A DNA stretch of 64,000 nt from Hyphomonas sp. BRH_c22 (GTDB lineage: Bacteria; Pseudomonadota; Alphaproteobacteria; Caulobacterales; Hyphomonadaceae), in NCBI RefSeq assembly GCF_000961795.1, contig NZ_LADU01000139.1, positions 1-64,000 on the forward strand. The letters are read 5' to 3'. The notes beneath the pieces were generated by a model, which made no database searches, had not been told where the DNA came from, and saw only the letters and a program-made list of their open reading frames with translations. Every line of letters starts with the position of its first letter. Positions within the stretch are counted from its first letter, which is position 1. Both the position numbers and the translations under genes were made by a program. Below are positions 55,458-63,187 of this stretch, one piece after another.

Positions 55458-56075
55458 ATGAAAACCCTGGATAAACGCGGTTCCTACGTCCTGCTTTCTC
55501 TCGGCTTCCTCTTCGCAATTGGCGCAGCCGTACGATTCCTTCCGAGCAGCTTCGCAATTGCGGAAAACACAACCGAAGCGGCGCCAAGCGAGGCCATGGA
55601 GGGTGATCCTCCGTCAGATCCAGCAAGCCAGGCTGTCGCCGTTCAGCCGATTGATCAGGTATGTTTTACGGATGAGACAGCCGCTTCACTGATGGCCGAT
55701 CAGAAACAGATGGAAACCCAGTACGAGGCGCTGACAAATCAGGAGCTGGAGCTGCAGGCTCGCAAACAGGAGCTCGATCAACGTGCGGCCGATCTTGATG
55801 CTATACAGCAAGCCCTCGCCGCACGTTGGGAGGAAATGCAAAAAGCATCCGAAGACGACCTGACGCATTTGGCCCGCATGTACGGCACCATGAAACCGGA
55901 CCAGGCGGCAGCCATTTTCAATCAGATGGACCCGGATTTTGCGGGTAGTTTCCTGCGCTTGATGCGCAGCGAACAGGCAGGACTTATCCTGGCCAGCATG
56001 GAAACTCGCAAGGCCTATGAAGTGAGCCTGAAGCTCGCGGAGCTGAACAAGGACATCCGGGAAGAAGCGAACTGA
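55458..56075 (+). CDS. motE: MotE-family flagellar protein (MgtE N-terminal-like domain)
   Basis: 205 residues. An N-terminal membrane or signal helix (SYVLLSLGFLFAIGAAVRF) precedes a Glu/Gln-rich coiled coil (~75-130) and a C-terminal MgtE-N-like domain (ARMYGTMKPDQAAAIFNQMD). In Sinorhizobium MotE is a periplasmic chaperone for MotC, which fits the MotC-like candidate at 40419. It is the last flagellar gene, 4 nt after its neighbour. Confidence 0.75.
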   Translation: MKTLDKRGSYVLLSLGFLFAIGAAVRFLPSSFAIAENTTEAAPSEAMEGDPPSDPASQAVAVQPIDQVCFTDETAASLMADQKQMETQYEALTNQELELQARKQELDQRAADLDAIQQALAARWEEMQKASEDDLTHLARMYGTMKPDQAAAIFNQMDPDFAGSFLRLMRSEQAGLILASMETRKAYEVSLKLAELNKDIREEAN

Positions 56076-56311
56076 CGCGCACCAAACATGCGCTCAGACT
56101 GGCAGCTTTCCGGCCTTGCGAACCCAATTGCAAATGATGGCGTGGGTCAGGTTCGCCAAGGGCATCATGTTGCAGTCAGCTATTTTGGTGGCGGGCGATA
56201 GCCCAACGCCAGATCACACTGAGTTCCTCTGAAATCGCGATGCTGTTCAAATCAGCAAATCCTGTTGACGGGTCGACGATCCATCCCTATTGCCCCGCCT
56301 GCCTACCCCGT
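56076..56311. other. Intergenic stretch between motE and tRNA-Leu
   Basis: 236 bp with no convincing gene. A short minus-strand reading (about 39 codons, ending ANLTHAIICNWVRKAGKLPV) is open, but it has a stop just upstream and may be a remnant of a lost gene. Confidence 0.4.
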
Positions 56312-56395
56312 GCCCAGATGGCGGAATGGGTAGACGCGCTACGTTCAGGTCGTAGTGATCCTAAGGTCGCGGAGGTTCGAGTCCTCTTCTGCCAC
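56312..56395 (+). tRNA. tRNA-Leu(CAG), acceptor stem impaired
   Basis: The D arm (GCGGAATGGGTAGACGC), anticodon arm (CTACG, loop TTCAGGT, CGTAG; anticodon CAG), long variable arm and T arm (GGAGG, loop TTCGAGT, CCTCT) are all good. The acceptor 5' strand GCCCAGA faces TCTGCCA. Only the four inner pairs form; the outer three (G-A, C-C, C-C) do not, and no CCA is encoded. The expected 3' strand would be TCTGGGC followed by ACCA. This looks like a small deletion of GGCA at the end of the gene, so it may be non-functional. Confidence 0.75.
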
Positions 56396-56414
56396 TTTTC
56401 CGGTTTCGCAGGTG

Positions 56415-56459
56415 TGGTGACCCCGGCGCGATTCGAACGCGCGACCTACAGATTAGGAA
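56415..56459 (-). other. tRNA-Arg(CCT) 3' fragment: attachment site of integrated element
   Basis: Read on the minus strand this is the 3' half of a tRNA-Arg from the anticodon loop (TTCCTAA, anticodon CCT) through the T arm (GCGCG, loop TTCGAAT, CGCGC) to CGGGGTC-A-CCA. The 5' half is missing: upstream bases cannot form the anticodon stem. Such a cut in the anticodon loop is the usual product of tyrosine-recombinase integration at a tRNA gene. The CCA end points left to the chromosome, so the element lies to the right. Confidence 0.85.
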
Positions 56460-56562
56460 TTTATACTAGGGGTTGAATTGCATTGTTGCGTTTTGAGAAT
56501 ATCCAATAAAAACAGCTCTTGTTTTGCCTCACTTTGATATACATTGTTGGGTCAAGTTTGAA

Positions 56563-56657
56563 AAAGTTACCAAAGTTACCACGGAGCCCGAATTTTCCCG
56601 AAAATACAGTGCTCATGTCTGTAGGTCGGGTTACCGCGGGTTACCACGGGTTACCAG
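56563..56657 (+). repeat. GTTACC direct repeats near the element edge
   Basis: Five GTTACC copies: two as AAAGTTACC back to back (56563-56580) and three as 10-bp units GGGTTACCNN (56628-56657). They lie within 250 bp of the attachment site in an AT-rich, gene-free stretch (56460-56708). Spacing of 9-10 bp puts them on one helix face, as for arm-type sites of an integrase or iteron-like binding sites. Confidence 0.6.
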
Positions 56658-56708
56658 ATGAGCGCCCTTGGCGTTTAAGCGGCCTTGCGACTTTTCACAA
56701 TGCTGTTT

Positions 56709-58250
56709 CTAGTCTCCGCCAAACGCCTCTGAATACACGCTCTCTACCTTCTCGACCTCCGGCGCAGTCAGCAACGCGAACTCTCCTTCACGGGCCCGTT
56801 TGGATAGCCGCCCATCGTTCTGGCTGAGAAAATGGTAGAGGAGATCAATCGTCTTGTCGGGCATTTCGACAAGCGCTTCCACACCGGCCTTGAAGCGATC
56901 ATAGCTTCTCAGGAATGCGACCTCCCTTGGGAGGTCCGTTTCGATTGTCTGGCGCACGCATGACATCAGGAATTCCGCATGGGGCGTCGCATCGAAATAT
57001 CGATAGAGATCCGCCGTGTCGTTCTGCACGTCGACATTGCCAGCGGGCGTCGCGCGCCAGTCCACGAAGGGCAGTATCCGGCGAGAGTGGGATTCCAGCA
57101 CGCGGCGGTATGCCTCGATGTGCTCCAGGATAGCGCTCGAAATCGGGAATACCAGGCCCGGCGGGTTGAACCCAGCCCGCGCGAGGGCGTGGTGGATCAG
57201 GTACCTGTGCAACCGGCCATTTCCATCCTCGAATGGGTGGATATAGACAAATCCGAATGCCAGGACGGCAGCGGCGACGATGGCGTCCATCGAGGACGCA
57301 TACTGATCGTCAAAGGCCAGCAGCCCATCCATCAAGGCGGGCAGATCCTCAGGCCGGGCACTGACATGGTCCGGAATTGGCGCACGGGTCACGCGGTCGT
57401 GCGTTCCCACGAACCCGCCTTCATTGCGATAGCCCTTGTGCACAAATCGCGTGTCACCGAGGACGAGTTCCTGCAAGCGCAGGAGTTCTGCATGGCTGAG
57501 CGAGCGCCCGCCCGCTTGCCCGATCGCTGCGCCCCATCGCTGGATCCGGTCCTGCGGCGGGCTTTCGCCCTCGATCGCATAGCTGGCTCTTGAATCATTG
57601 AGCAGCAGGAAAGCGGCGGCACGCGTAATCATGTCCCCTGGCACAGATCCGATTGCGGCGGCTGCCTCGGTCTTCAAATCCAGTTTCAGCAAGGCCTCAA
57701 TGTCCGCCGTCCGGAAAACGAGCGGACAGAATGCCGGTGTGCCGGGGAGATTGTCACGCACACGATGACGACGGGAATTCCTGGAGCGGCCGGCAAGTTG
57801 CTGCGTCTCGTCGATAGCATCCACATAGTTGCCCGTCAGGGCATCGGGCAGGTCCACTGCTTCGCCGAGAAGCCATTCATAGAGAAACCAGGCACGGCGT
57901 GCATACTGGCTGGTCGGCGCTGCTGTCACGAATTCTTCGATCGCACCGGGGCCAACGGCCCGGAACAGGGATTTCAGGACGAGCAGGTCCACGCCTTCAT
58001 ACTTCAAGGCAAATGTCAGGTGGCCTGCAAGGCTCGGCTCTGGCGCGTGGCGCTTCGTGTAGACAGTCCAGTCTGGCACTTCCACCACTCGGTAGTCCGC
58101 GCGAAAAGCTGAAAGCAAATGGGGAGGCGGGATGAAGAGGTCATATGCCGCTATCAGCGCAGCGTAGCCGACGGGCTGCGTGTCCTCCGGGACCATACGA
58201 TCCCGAATAATTCTTATATCTCGTCCAAAATCGATATCTTTGTCATTCAT
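56709..58250 (-). CDS. Fic family protein with inhibitory helix
   Basis: 513 residues. The Fic core HPFEDGNGRLHRY lies at 338-350, complete with catalytic His338. An inhibitory motif of the [S/T]xxxE[G/N] type, SYAIEG (223-228), lies N-terminal to it in the same chain, so the enzyme is a class II Fic held in check by its own helix. Fic proteins usually transfer AMP to target proteins; the target here is unknown. The N-terminal ~200 residues form an extra domain of the DUF4172/large-Fic type. It is divergent from the mobilisation genes and lies nearest to the chromosomal junction. Confidence 0.88.
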   Translation of the reverse strand: MNDKDIDFGRDIRIIRDRMVPEDTQPVGYAALIAAYDLFIPPPHLLSAFRADYRVVEVPDWTVYTKRHAPEPSLAGHLTFALKYEGVDLLVLKSLFRAVGPGAIEEFVTAAPTSQYARRAWFLYEWLLGEAVDLPDALTGNYVDAIDETQQLAGRSRNSRRHRVRDNLPGTPAFCPLVFRTADIEALLKLDLKTEAAAAIGSVPGDMITRAAAFLLLNDSRASYAIEGESPPQDRIQRWGAAIGQAGGRSLSHAELLRLQELVLGDTRFVHKGYRNEGGFVGTHDRVTRAPIPDHVSARPEDLPALMDGLLAFDDQYASSMDAIVAAAVLAFGFVYIHPFEDGNGRLHRYLIHHALARAGFNPPGLVFPISSAILEHIEAYRRVLESHSRRILPFVDWRATPAGNVDVQNDTADLYRYFDATPHAEFLMSCVRQTIETDLPREVAFLRSYDRFKAGVEALVEMPDKTIDLLYHFLSQNDGRLSKRAREGEFALLTAPEVEKVESVYSEAFGGD

Positions 58251-58596
58251 TCCGAAAAGTCATTATATTTGGAGCCATTCACGTTTTTCTATATAGTCGA
58301 AAAACGATTACAAATCTCGTAAATTTTTTATTATTTGTGATTTATTCGAAAAATTATTATTCGACGCTATGCTGGCAGATCTGAAGCAGGGCCTGATAAA
58401 TCGTTTGAATTCAAGAGAAGGAGCCGCGCGCGATGCGTTACACCACAATAGAAATTCCCGTGGTGTAACTGCCCTGCCCCTCCTTCGCCTTGGCGGATAA
58501 ATCACACATTTTCTACCTTTTGTAATATACATTTCTATTTAATGGCGCTTTTGGCACGCCTCCTGCTTGGGCCCAGTCGATAGACAGGAGTCAGGT
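58251..58596. other. AT-rich divergent promoter region of the element
   Basis: 346 bp between the fic gene and the 284-residue gene. The first half is strongly AT-rich with repeated ATTCGAAAAA-like words on both strands; the second half holds the inverted repeat at 58437-58469. No gene is supported. Confidence 0.5.
58437..58469. repeat. Perfect 10-bp inverted repeat in the element promoter region
   Basis: GTTACACCAC and GTGGTGTAAC flank a 13-bp spacer. No T run follows, so a terminator is unlikely; an operator or a hairpin in the leader of the downstream gene (start at 58597) is more probable. Confidence 0.55.
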
Positions 58597-59448
58597 ATGA
58601 CCCAATTCATTTCGCCGCTGGACGATACGCTCATCCGTTTCGATGCCGCAGCCGCGCTTCTGGCGAACCGAGAGCCCAACGCGACCCCGGATGCCATGCT
58701 GGAAATGCTTGTACAGGCAGCCTGGCGCGGCGATTACAATCCGCCCTGCCAGTATGAAGATAATGACTATGATCACTCACAACGCGATGATCCGGACAAC
58801 TGGCTGCGAATCCCGATCGAAGCACCGTCTGCAAGTCTCACCGAAGGGCAACTCAGTCTCAAACCGCGACCCTTCAAATACTACGAAGGCGGCTGCGAGA
58901 CCCTGCTGAGCGTCATGTATTGTATGAGGCTCCTGCCAGGTGATCAGTCCGCCTGGGACGATCTGCTCAATAATGGAAATGGCAGAATGTATCTGCATGG
59001 CGCGCAAGATGCCCTGACAGCACTGGTCGGCCTGCCCCTCAACACGTATTCAGAAGCAGGTCGCGCCTATTTCGCCGGGCTCTATATTCCGCGCCGCATG
59101 CTGCAGGCCTGGCTCGACCAGCGGTCGTCCCGGTTCCTCCGTCTCTTCAACCACGATCAAGCGTCGGACCATCACCCAATCACTGAGCCTGCCAATGATC
59201 GACACAGTCACGCGGCCCAGACCAGGCGCGGCCGTCCGACCCTCGGCGCATGGCCCTCGATCGCCGCCTGGGCATTGGAGCTCAACGAGAGCGATCCGGA
59301 TATGCCACGCAAGGAACTCGCTGGCCGGCTATACGAACGCGCGCTTCAGGAATTCGAGGCTGCCGATGTCCCGAATGAAACCACGATCCTCAGGCGGCTT
59401 GCCGGCATGCTCGACAATCGCGAACCGCCCATGCGCGGCGATGCATGA
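58597..59448 (+). CDS. Unknown protein, first gene of the mobilisation block
   Basis: 283-284 residues from the ATG at 58597, which has ACAGGAG upstream. I recognise no domain. The middle is rich in Asp/Tyr/Asn (YEDNDYDHSQRDDPDNW) and resembles no membrane or secreted protein. The C-terminal third starts with a basic patch (QTRRGRPTLGAWPSIAAWAL), and the end is helical (KELAGRLYERALQEF), a pattern like a DNA-associated accessory protein. It is followed after 151 bp by the HTH gene and mobilisation genes. Confidence 0.7.
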   Translation: MTQFISPLDDTLIRFDAAAALLANREPNATPDAMLEMLVQAAWRGDYNPPCQYEDNDYDHSQRDDPDNWLRIPIEAPSASLTEGQLSLKPRPFKYYEGGCETLLSVMYCMRLLPGDQSAWDDLLNNGNGRMYLHGAQDALTALVGLPLNTYSEAGRAYFAGLYIPRRMLQAWLDQRSSRFLRLFNHDQASDHHPITEPANDRHSHAAQTRRGRPTLGAWPSIAAWALELNESDPDMPRKELAGRLYERALQEFEAADVPNETTILRRLAGMLDNREPPMRGDA

Positions 59449-59599
59449 CACTGCGCGCGTGGCGACGGGATTGCTGCCCATGTCACAGAGTGATGCGCAT
59501 GCACAAATGAGGATGGAATAAGACGAAATCATTCTTCTTTTTCGCCTGCGCCCGACGTGCTGGCCTCAAACTCACTCATCAAGAGAGGCGTAGAGTCCC

Positions 59600-59866
59600 A
59601 TGTCCAGACCCGAACAAACCCTTCCCGAAATCGAGGATATCCTTCAGGACAATCCCGGCTGGCTCGATGAGGCCATCGACACGCCGTCGGTTGCCAGATT
59701 GACGGGCGTGCCCGTCTGCACCCTGGCGACCTGGCGCTGCCGAGGCGGCGGACCGCCCTACATGAAGCTCGGTTCAGCTGTGCGCTACCGGCGCCGGACT
59801 GTTCTCAAATGGCTGGCCGAATGCGAAAAGTCCGACGCCGACACCTCGCCCAAGCGCCATGTCTGA
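59600..59866 (+). CDS. AlpA/excisionase-like helix-turn-helix protein
   Basis: 88 residues. The core TPSVARLTGVPVCTLATWRC with GGGPPYMKLGSAVRYRRRTV is the winged-helix fold of AlpA/Xis-type regulators, where the tail after the wing reads VLKWLAE. Such proteins bend DNA in excision or activate element genes. It overlaps the next gene by 8 nt. Confidence 0.8.
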   Translation: MSRPEQTLPEIEDILQDNPGWLDEAIDTPSVARLTGVPVCTLATWRCRGGGPPYMKLGSAVRYRRRTVLKWLAECEKSDADTSPKRHV

Positions 59867-60179
59867 ACCGACGCGGCCTCTGTCCATCCGCCTTGCCGCG
59901 TCCGACATTGATCAGTTGACGGCACGCGCCCGGCGCATCTCCGGCACGCCGACAGGTGTTGCGCGCGAATTGATCCGGTCCGGCCTGACCGATGGCGATC
60001 CGTTCACGCAAGCTGACCGACTCCTCAAGATCGAGCGCAGGCTCGCTGCCCTGTCCCAGGACCTGCAGGCTGTTGCCAGTGCAACCCACCAGAACGGCGG
60101 ATCACTCGGACGCCTGGAGTCGATGTTCGACGAACTGCTCCATGCCCTCAGCGGTCAACCGACACGTCAGGAAGCATAA
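59859..60179 (+). CDS. Small ribbon-helix-helix-like mobilisation protein
   Basis: 106 residues. The N-terminus (PLSIRLAASDIDQLTARAR, then ISGTPTGVARELIRSGL) has the strand-helix-helix layout of RHH DNA-binding proteins, and the C-terminal half is a coil. Next to a coupling protein and relaxase it probably is the auxiliary DNA-binding protein of the relaxosome (MobC/TraY-like role, inferred). Confidence 0.7.
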   Translation: MSEPTRPLSIRLAASDIDQLTARARRISGTPTGVARELIRSGLTDGDPFTQADRLLKIERRLAALSQDLQAVASATHQNGGSLGRLESMFDELLHALSGQPTRQEA

Positions 60180-62000
60180 ATGGGCTCTCTCAAGAATACC
60201 CTTCTCGTCATCGGCTTCGTCTCCGCGCTTGCCGCCTATGGCGCCTACAAGGTCGGCTTCGATTGGATGCGTCCGGGCGCAATCGCCGAAGACGGCCTGT
60301 TCGCGCGTCATGATGCGGCCTTCATGGATCGCTGCGGCAAGGCACGGATCACATCCATCATCCATGATCCCGCCGGATCATACCACTGGCCGCGCTGCAG
60401 GGCTGTCATGCAGCACTACGGCACGTACGACGCGTTCAATCTTCGTCACAATGGCGTTGCAGGCCTCGGCGCCCTGTCAGCCCTCAGCCTGCTCGGCTTT
60501 GCGCGCCTTGCCATGGCGGAAAAGTCGGCACCGAAAGTCGTACGCGGTCCCGTGCGCCTGACCGGAAGAAAAGCGTACGCCGCGATAAGAAGGACAAGCA
60601 GAAAGGAGATCAGGCAGACCGGTGCGGGGATCGACTTTCCACCCGGCCTCCCCATGAGCCGGGACCGGGAATCGCGTCACTGCCTGATTTCGGGTTCTGT
60701 GGGATCCGGCAAGACCCAGACCATCCAGCACATGATCCTGGAAGCCATGCGCTGGGGCGACAAGATGCTCATCCTCGACACCAAGGGCGACATGACCGAA
60801 CGCCTGCCGGGAAATATCACGCTGATCGCACCGCAGGACAAGCGATCAGCGGTCTGGGACATTTCGGCTGATTGCGTCACCAAGCAGGACGCGCGGGAGC
60901 TGGCCGCCCGGTTCATCCCGAAAAGCAGCGACCCGATGTGGGCAGAGGCCGCCCGCGAGCTGCTCGTTGCCTGTATCGTCAGCCTCCAGCGAGAAAATGG
61001 CACCGCCTGGACGTGGGGCGATCTCCATGCCCGCGCTCTGCTGGGTGCCGACGAACTGAAAGACATGGCGCTTGCCCATCATCCGGCCGCCGCGCAGATG
61101 ATCGGCGATCCGGCCAGCAAGACGGCCATGTCCATCCTGACCACATTCAAGGCGCATATTCATGTGCTGGAAGCGATGGCAGAAGCCTGGAGCGCAGGGG
61201 ATCAGGAAAAGTTCAGCGCGGCGAACTGGCTGACCGACCCCCACGCCACCCATCCTGTGATCCTGCAACGCGATGGCCGCTACCCCCAGCTGACCAATGC
61301 GTGGATCGGCGGGCTGGTCAGTCTGTTGTCATCGCATGTCTGCAGTCCGGCCTTCAGCGAAAGCAGCCAGCGCCGCATCTGGCTCTTCCTTGACGAGTTT
61401 CCGCAACTTGAAGCGATGGATGACCTGGCCGCCTTGCTGGACCTCGGGCGATCGAAGGGCGTGTGCGTGGTGCTGGCTGCTCAGGACACATCCCAGATCC
61501 GCATCAGGTATGGCCGCGACCGGACCAATGCCTGGCTGTCGATGATCGGCACCCACATCATCGGCCGCATGAATCCCGGTGAAGGGGCCGACGACATCAG
61601 CCGGGCCATCGGCATGCAGGAGATAGAAAAGGAATCACGCAGTAAAAGCCATTCCGGCGGAAACAGTTCGGTCAACATATCGACCGAACACTCGCTTCGT
61701 CCGGTGATGACGCCGAGTGAACTATCGTCTCGTCTTGGCCGTAAGGGTCGCAAGGTCCGGATGCTGGTGCTGGGCTTCGGGGAAGACGTATACGAAATCG
61801 ACCTGCCGATCACGATCCTTCCCTCCCAGCGTCCGGCGAATATACCGGCTGACTGGACCCGGCCCAATCACGAACCTCTGGGCGCCAATCCTGCACCTGT
61901 GCGCCCTGCCTCACCGATCCAGCGACCGCAAAAAGCGGGCTTGCTCTCGGCTGACGTCATCGCCCGCATTCGCAAGCCGAAGCCCGGAAGCGTGGACTGA
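60180..62000 (+). CDS. Type IV coupling protein (VirD4/TraD family)
   Basis: 606 residues. Two N-terminal membrane helices (~8-26 and ~93-112) anchor the ATPase domain with Walker A GSVGSGKT (172-179), a DTKGD loop (200-204) and Walker B WLFLDEF (401-407). These are the marks of TraD/TrwB-type pumps that carry relaxase-DNA to a type IV channel. It begins one base after the previous stop and its stop overlaps the relaxase ATG. No channel genes are in the window. Confidence 0.93.
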   Translation: MGSLKNTLLVIGFVSALAAYGAYKVGFDWMRPGAIAEDGLFARHDAAFMDRCGKARITSIIHDPAGSYHWPRCRAVMQHYGTYDAFNLRHNGVAGLGALSALSLLGFARLAMAEKSAPKVVRGPVRLTGRKAYAAIRRTSRKEIRQTGAGIDFPPGLPMSRDRESRHCLISGSVGSGKTQTIQHMILEAMRWGDKMLILDTKGDMTERLPGNITLIAPQDKRSAVWDISADCVTKQDARELAARFIPKSSDPMWAEAARELLVACIVSLQRENGTAWTWGDLHARALLGADELKDMALAHHPAAAQMIGDPASKTAMSILTTFKAHIHVLEAMAEAWSAGDQEKFSAANWLTDPHATHPVILQRDGRYPQLTNAWIGGLVSLLSSHVCSPAFSESSQRRIWLFLDEFPQLEAMDDLAALLDLGRSKGVCVVLAAQDTSQIRIRYGRDRTNAWLSMIGTHIIGRMNPGEGADDISRAIGMQEIEKESRSKSHSGGNSSVNISTEHSLRPVMTPSELSSRLGRKGRKVRMLVLGFGEDVYEIDLPITILPSQRPANIPADWTRPNHEPLGANPAPVRPASPIQRPQKAGLLSADVIARIRKPKPGSVD

Positions 62001-63097
62001 TGGTTGCCTCCATCTCCGCCCGGAAATCTGTTGCCGCAGCCGTCAGTTATTTCAAGCACATGGCCCAAGACGAGTACTATACCGGCAAGGGTGAGGCCGA
62101 AGCGGAAGCAGATGGCGAATGGGACGGGCGGGGCGCCGAACGCCTCGCCCTTGAAGGCCCCGTCTCGAAAGCCGATTTCGAGGCAGCTCTCAACGGCATC
62201 GACCCGAAGACCGGCGAACGTCTCACCCTGATCAGCAAGTCCCATGCGCCGGGATGGGACATGACCTTCTCGGCCCCGAAATCGGTTTCTGTCATGTGGG
62301 CGCTTTCGCCTCCAGCAGATCGCAAGACAATCGAAGCCGCGCACCGCCAGGCCGTTCACGCTGCGACCACCCATCTCGAAGACCATCACGCGTTCACCCG
62401 GCGCGGCAAGGGCGGCGCAATCCGCGAGCCGGTCGCCGGGCTGACCATCGCCCGGTTCCACCATCACACGAGCCGCGATCTTGATCCTCAGCTTCACACG
62501 CACGCGTTCATTTTCAACACAGCGCCGCGCCGCGACGGCACTTGGGGCAGTCTCGTCAGCCGCGACCTTTACAAGGCCCAGAAGGAAGCCGGCGCACTCT
62601 ACCGCCAGCACCTCGCCAACACGCTCGAACGCGAGGGCCATTCTGTCGAACGCTACGGCAGCAGCTTTCGCCTGAAGGCGATCCCCCGCGACCTCGAGCG
62701 TGCCTTCTCCAAACGCAGGCAGGCCATCGAACAGGCCGCCGACAGATACGGCTACCGTACGCCCAAGGGCATGGAACTCGCAGCGCTGCGCACACGCCAG
62801 GCCAAGCGGCCAAGGGAGCGCGCCGCACTGTTCCAGGCATGGCAGGCAGAGGCCAGAACGCTCGGCTTCGATCTTGCCAGGGCGCGCCAGCAGCAGGCAC
62901 AGATCGGTGCCCAAACCCAGCACGGTCCAACGCCAGGTCATCAGGCTCCCACAAGATCGCCAGCCCGTATCTTGCCCTCAGCGCAGCAGTTGATCAGCGC
63001 CATCGCGATGGCCTCGCGGGCCTCATCCAGTATGCAAGGCGTTCAGGTAAATTTGCGTCGTAAACACGGCGACCGAGAATTTGACCGGGAAAGCTGA
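62000..63097 (+). CDS. MobF-type relaxase, relaxase domain only
   Basis: 365 residues. A TrwC-type N-terminal relaxase domain is complete: Tyr17 (with Tyr26/Tyr27) as nicking candidates, the fold segment GEWDGRGAERLALEG, and the metal-binding three-His motif HHHTSRDLDPQLHTH (154-168). The usual C-terminal helicase domain (family length ~900-1000) is missing; after residue ~290 the chain becomes Gln/Pro-rich and ends. It nicks the transfer origin and leads the strand into the recipient. No frameshift remnant of a helicase is seen downstream. Confidence 0.88.
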   Translation: MVASISARKSVAAAVSYFKHMAQDEYYTGKGEAEAEADGEWDGRGAERLALEGPVSKADFEAALNGIDPKTGERLTLISKSHAPGWDMTFSAPKSVSVMWALSPPADRKTIEAAHRQAVHAATTHLEDHHAFTRRGKGGAIREPVAGLTIARFHHHTSRDLDPQLHTHAFIFNTAPRRDGTWGSLVSRDLYKAQKEAGALYRQHLANTLEREGHSVERYGSSFRLKAIPRDLERAFSKRRQAIEQAADRYGYRTPKGMELAALRTRQAKRPRERAALFQAWQAEARTLGFDLARARQQQAQIGAQTQHGPTPGHQAPTRSPARILPSAQQLISAIAMASRASSSMQGVQVNLRRKHGDREFDRES

Positions 63098-63156
63098 TAC
63101 GCGTGGCGGATCAGCTGGAGAAAAGTGCAACGGGTCTCGAAGAGAATCATTTACCT

Positions 63157-63187
63157 TTTACCGGCAATATCGTAATTTGCCGGTAAA
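63157..63187. promoter_or_regulatory. Inverted repeat overlapping the start codon of the nucleotidyltransferase-fold gene
   Basis: TTTACCGGCAA (63157-63167) and TTGCCGGTAAA (63177-63187) are perfect 11-bp arms around a 9-bp spacer. The last base of the right arm is the A of the ATG at 63187. A protein bound here, or the hairpin in the mRNA, would block translation or transcription start. Confidence 0.65.

Noticed and set aside
56120-56240. Short minus-strand reading ending ANLTHAIICNWVRKAGKLPV
   Set aside because: About 39 codons, a stop codon directly upstream, no ribosome site and no recognised family; possibly a remnant, not reported as a gene.
58251-58436. AT-rich repeats as a CRISPR-like array
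   Set aside because: Words such as ATTCGAAAAA are short, imperfect and irregularly spaced; no repeat-spacer pattern exists.
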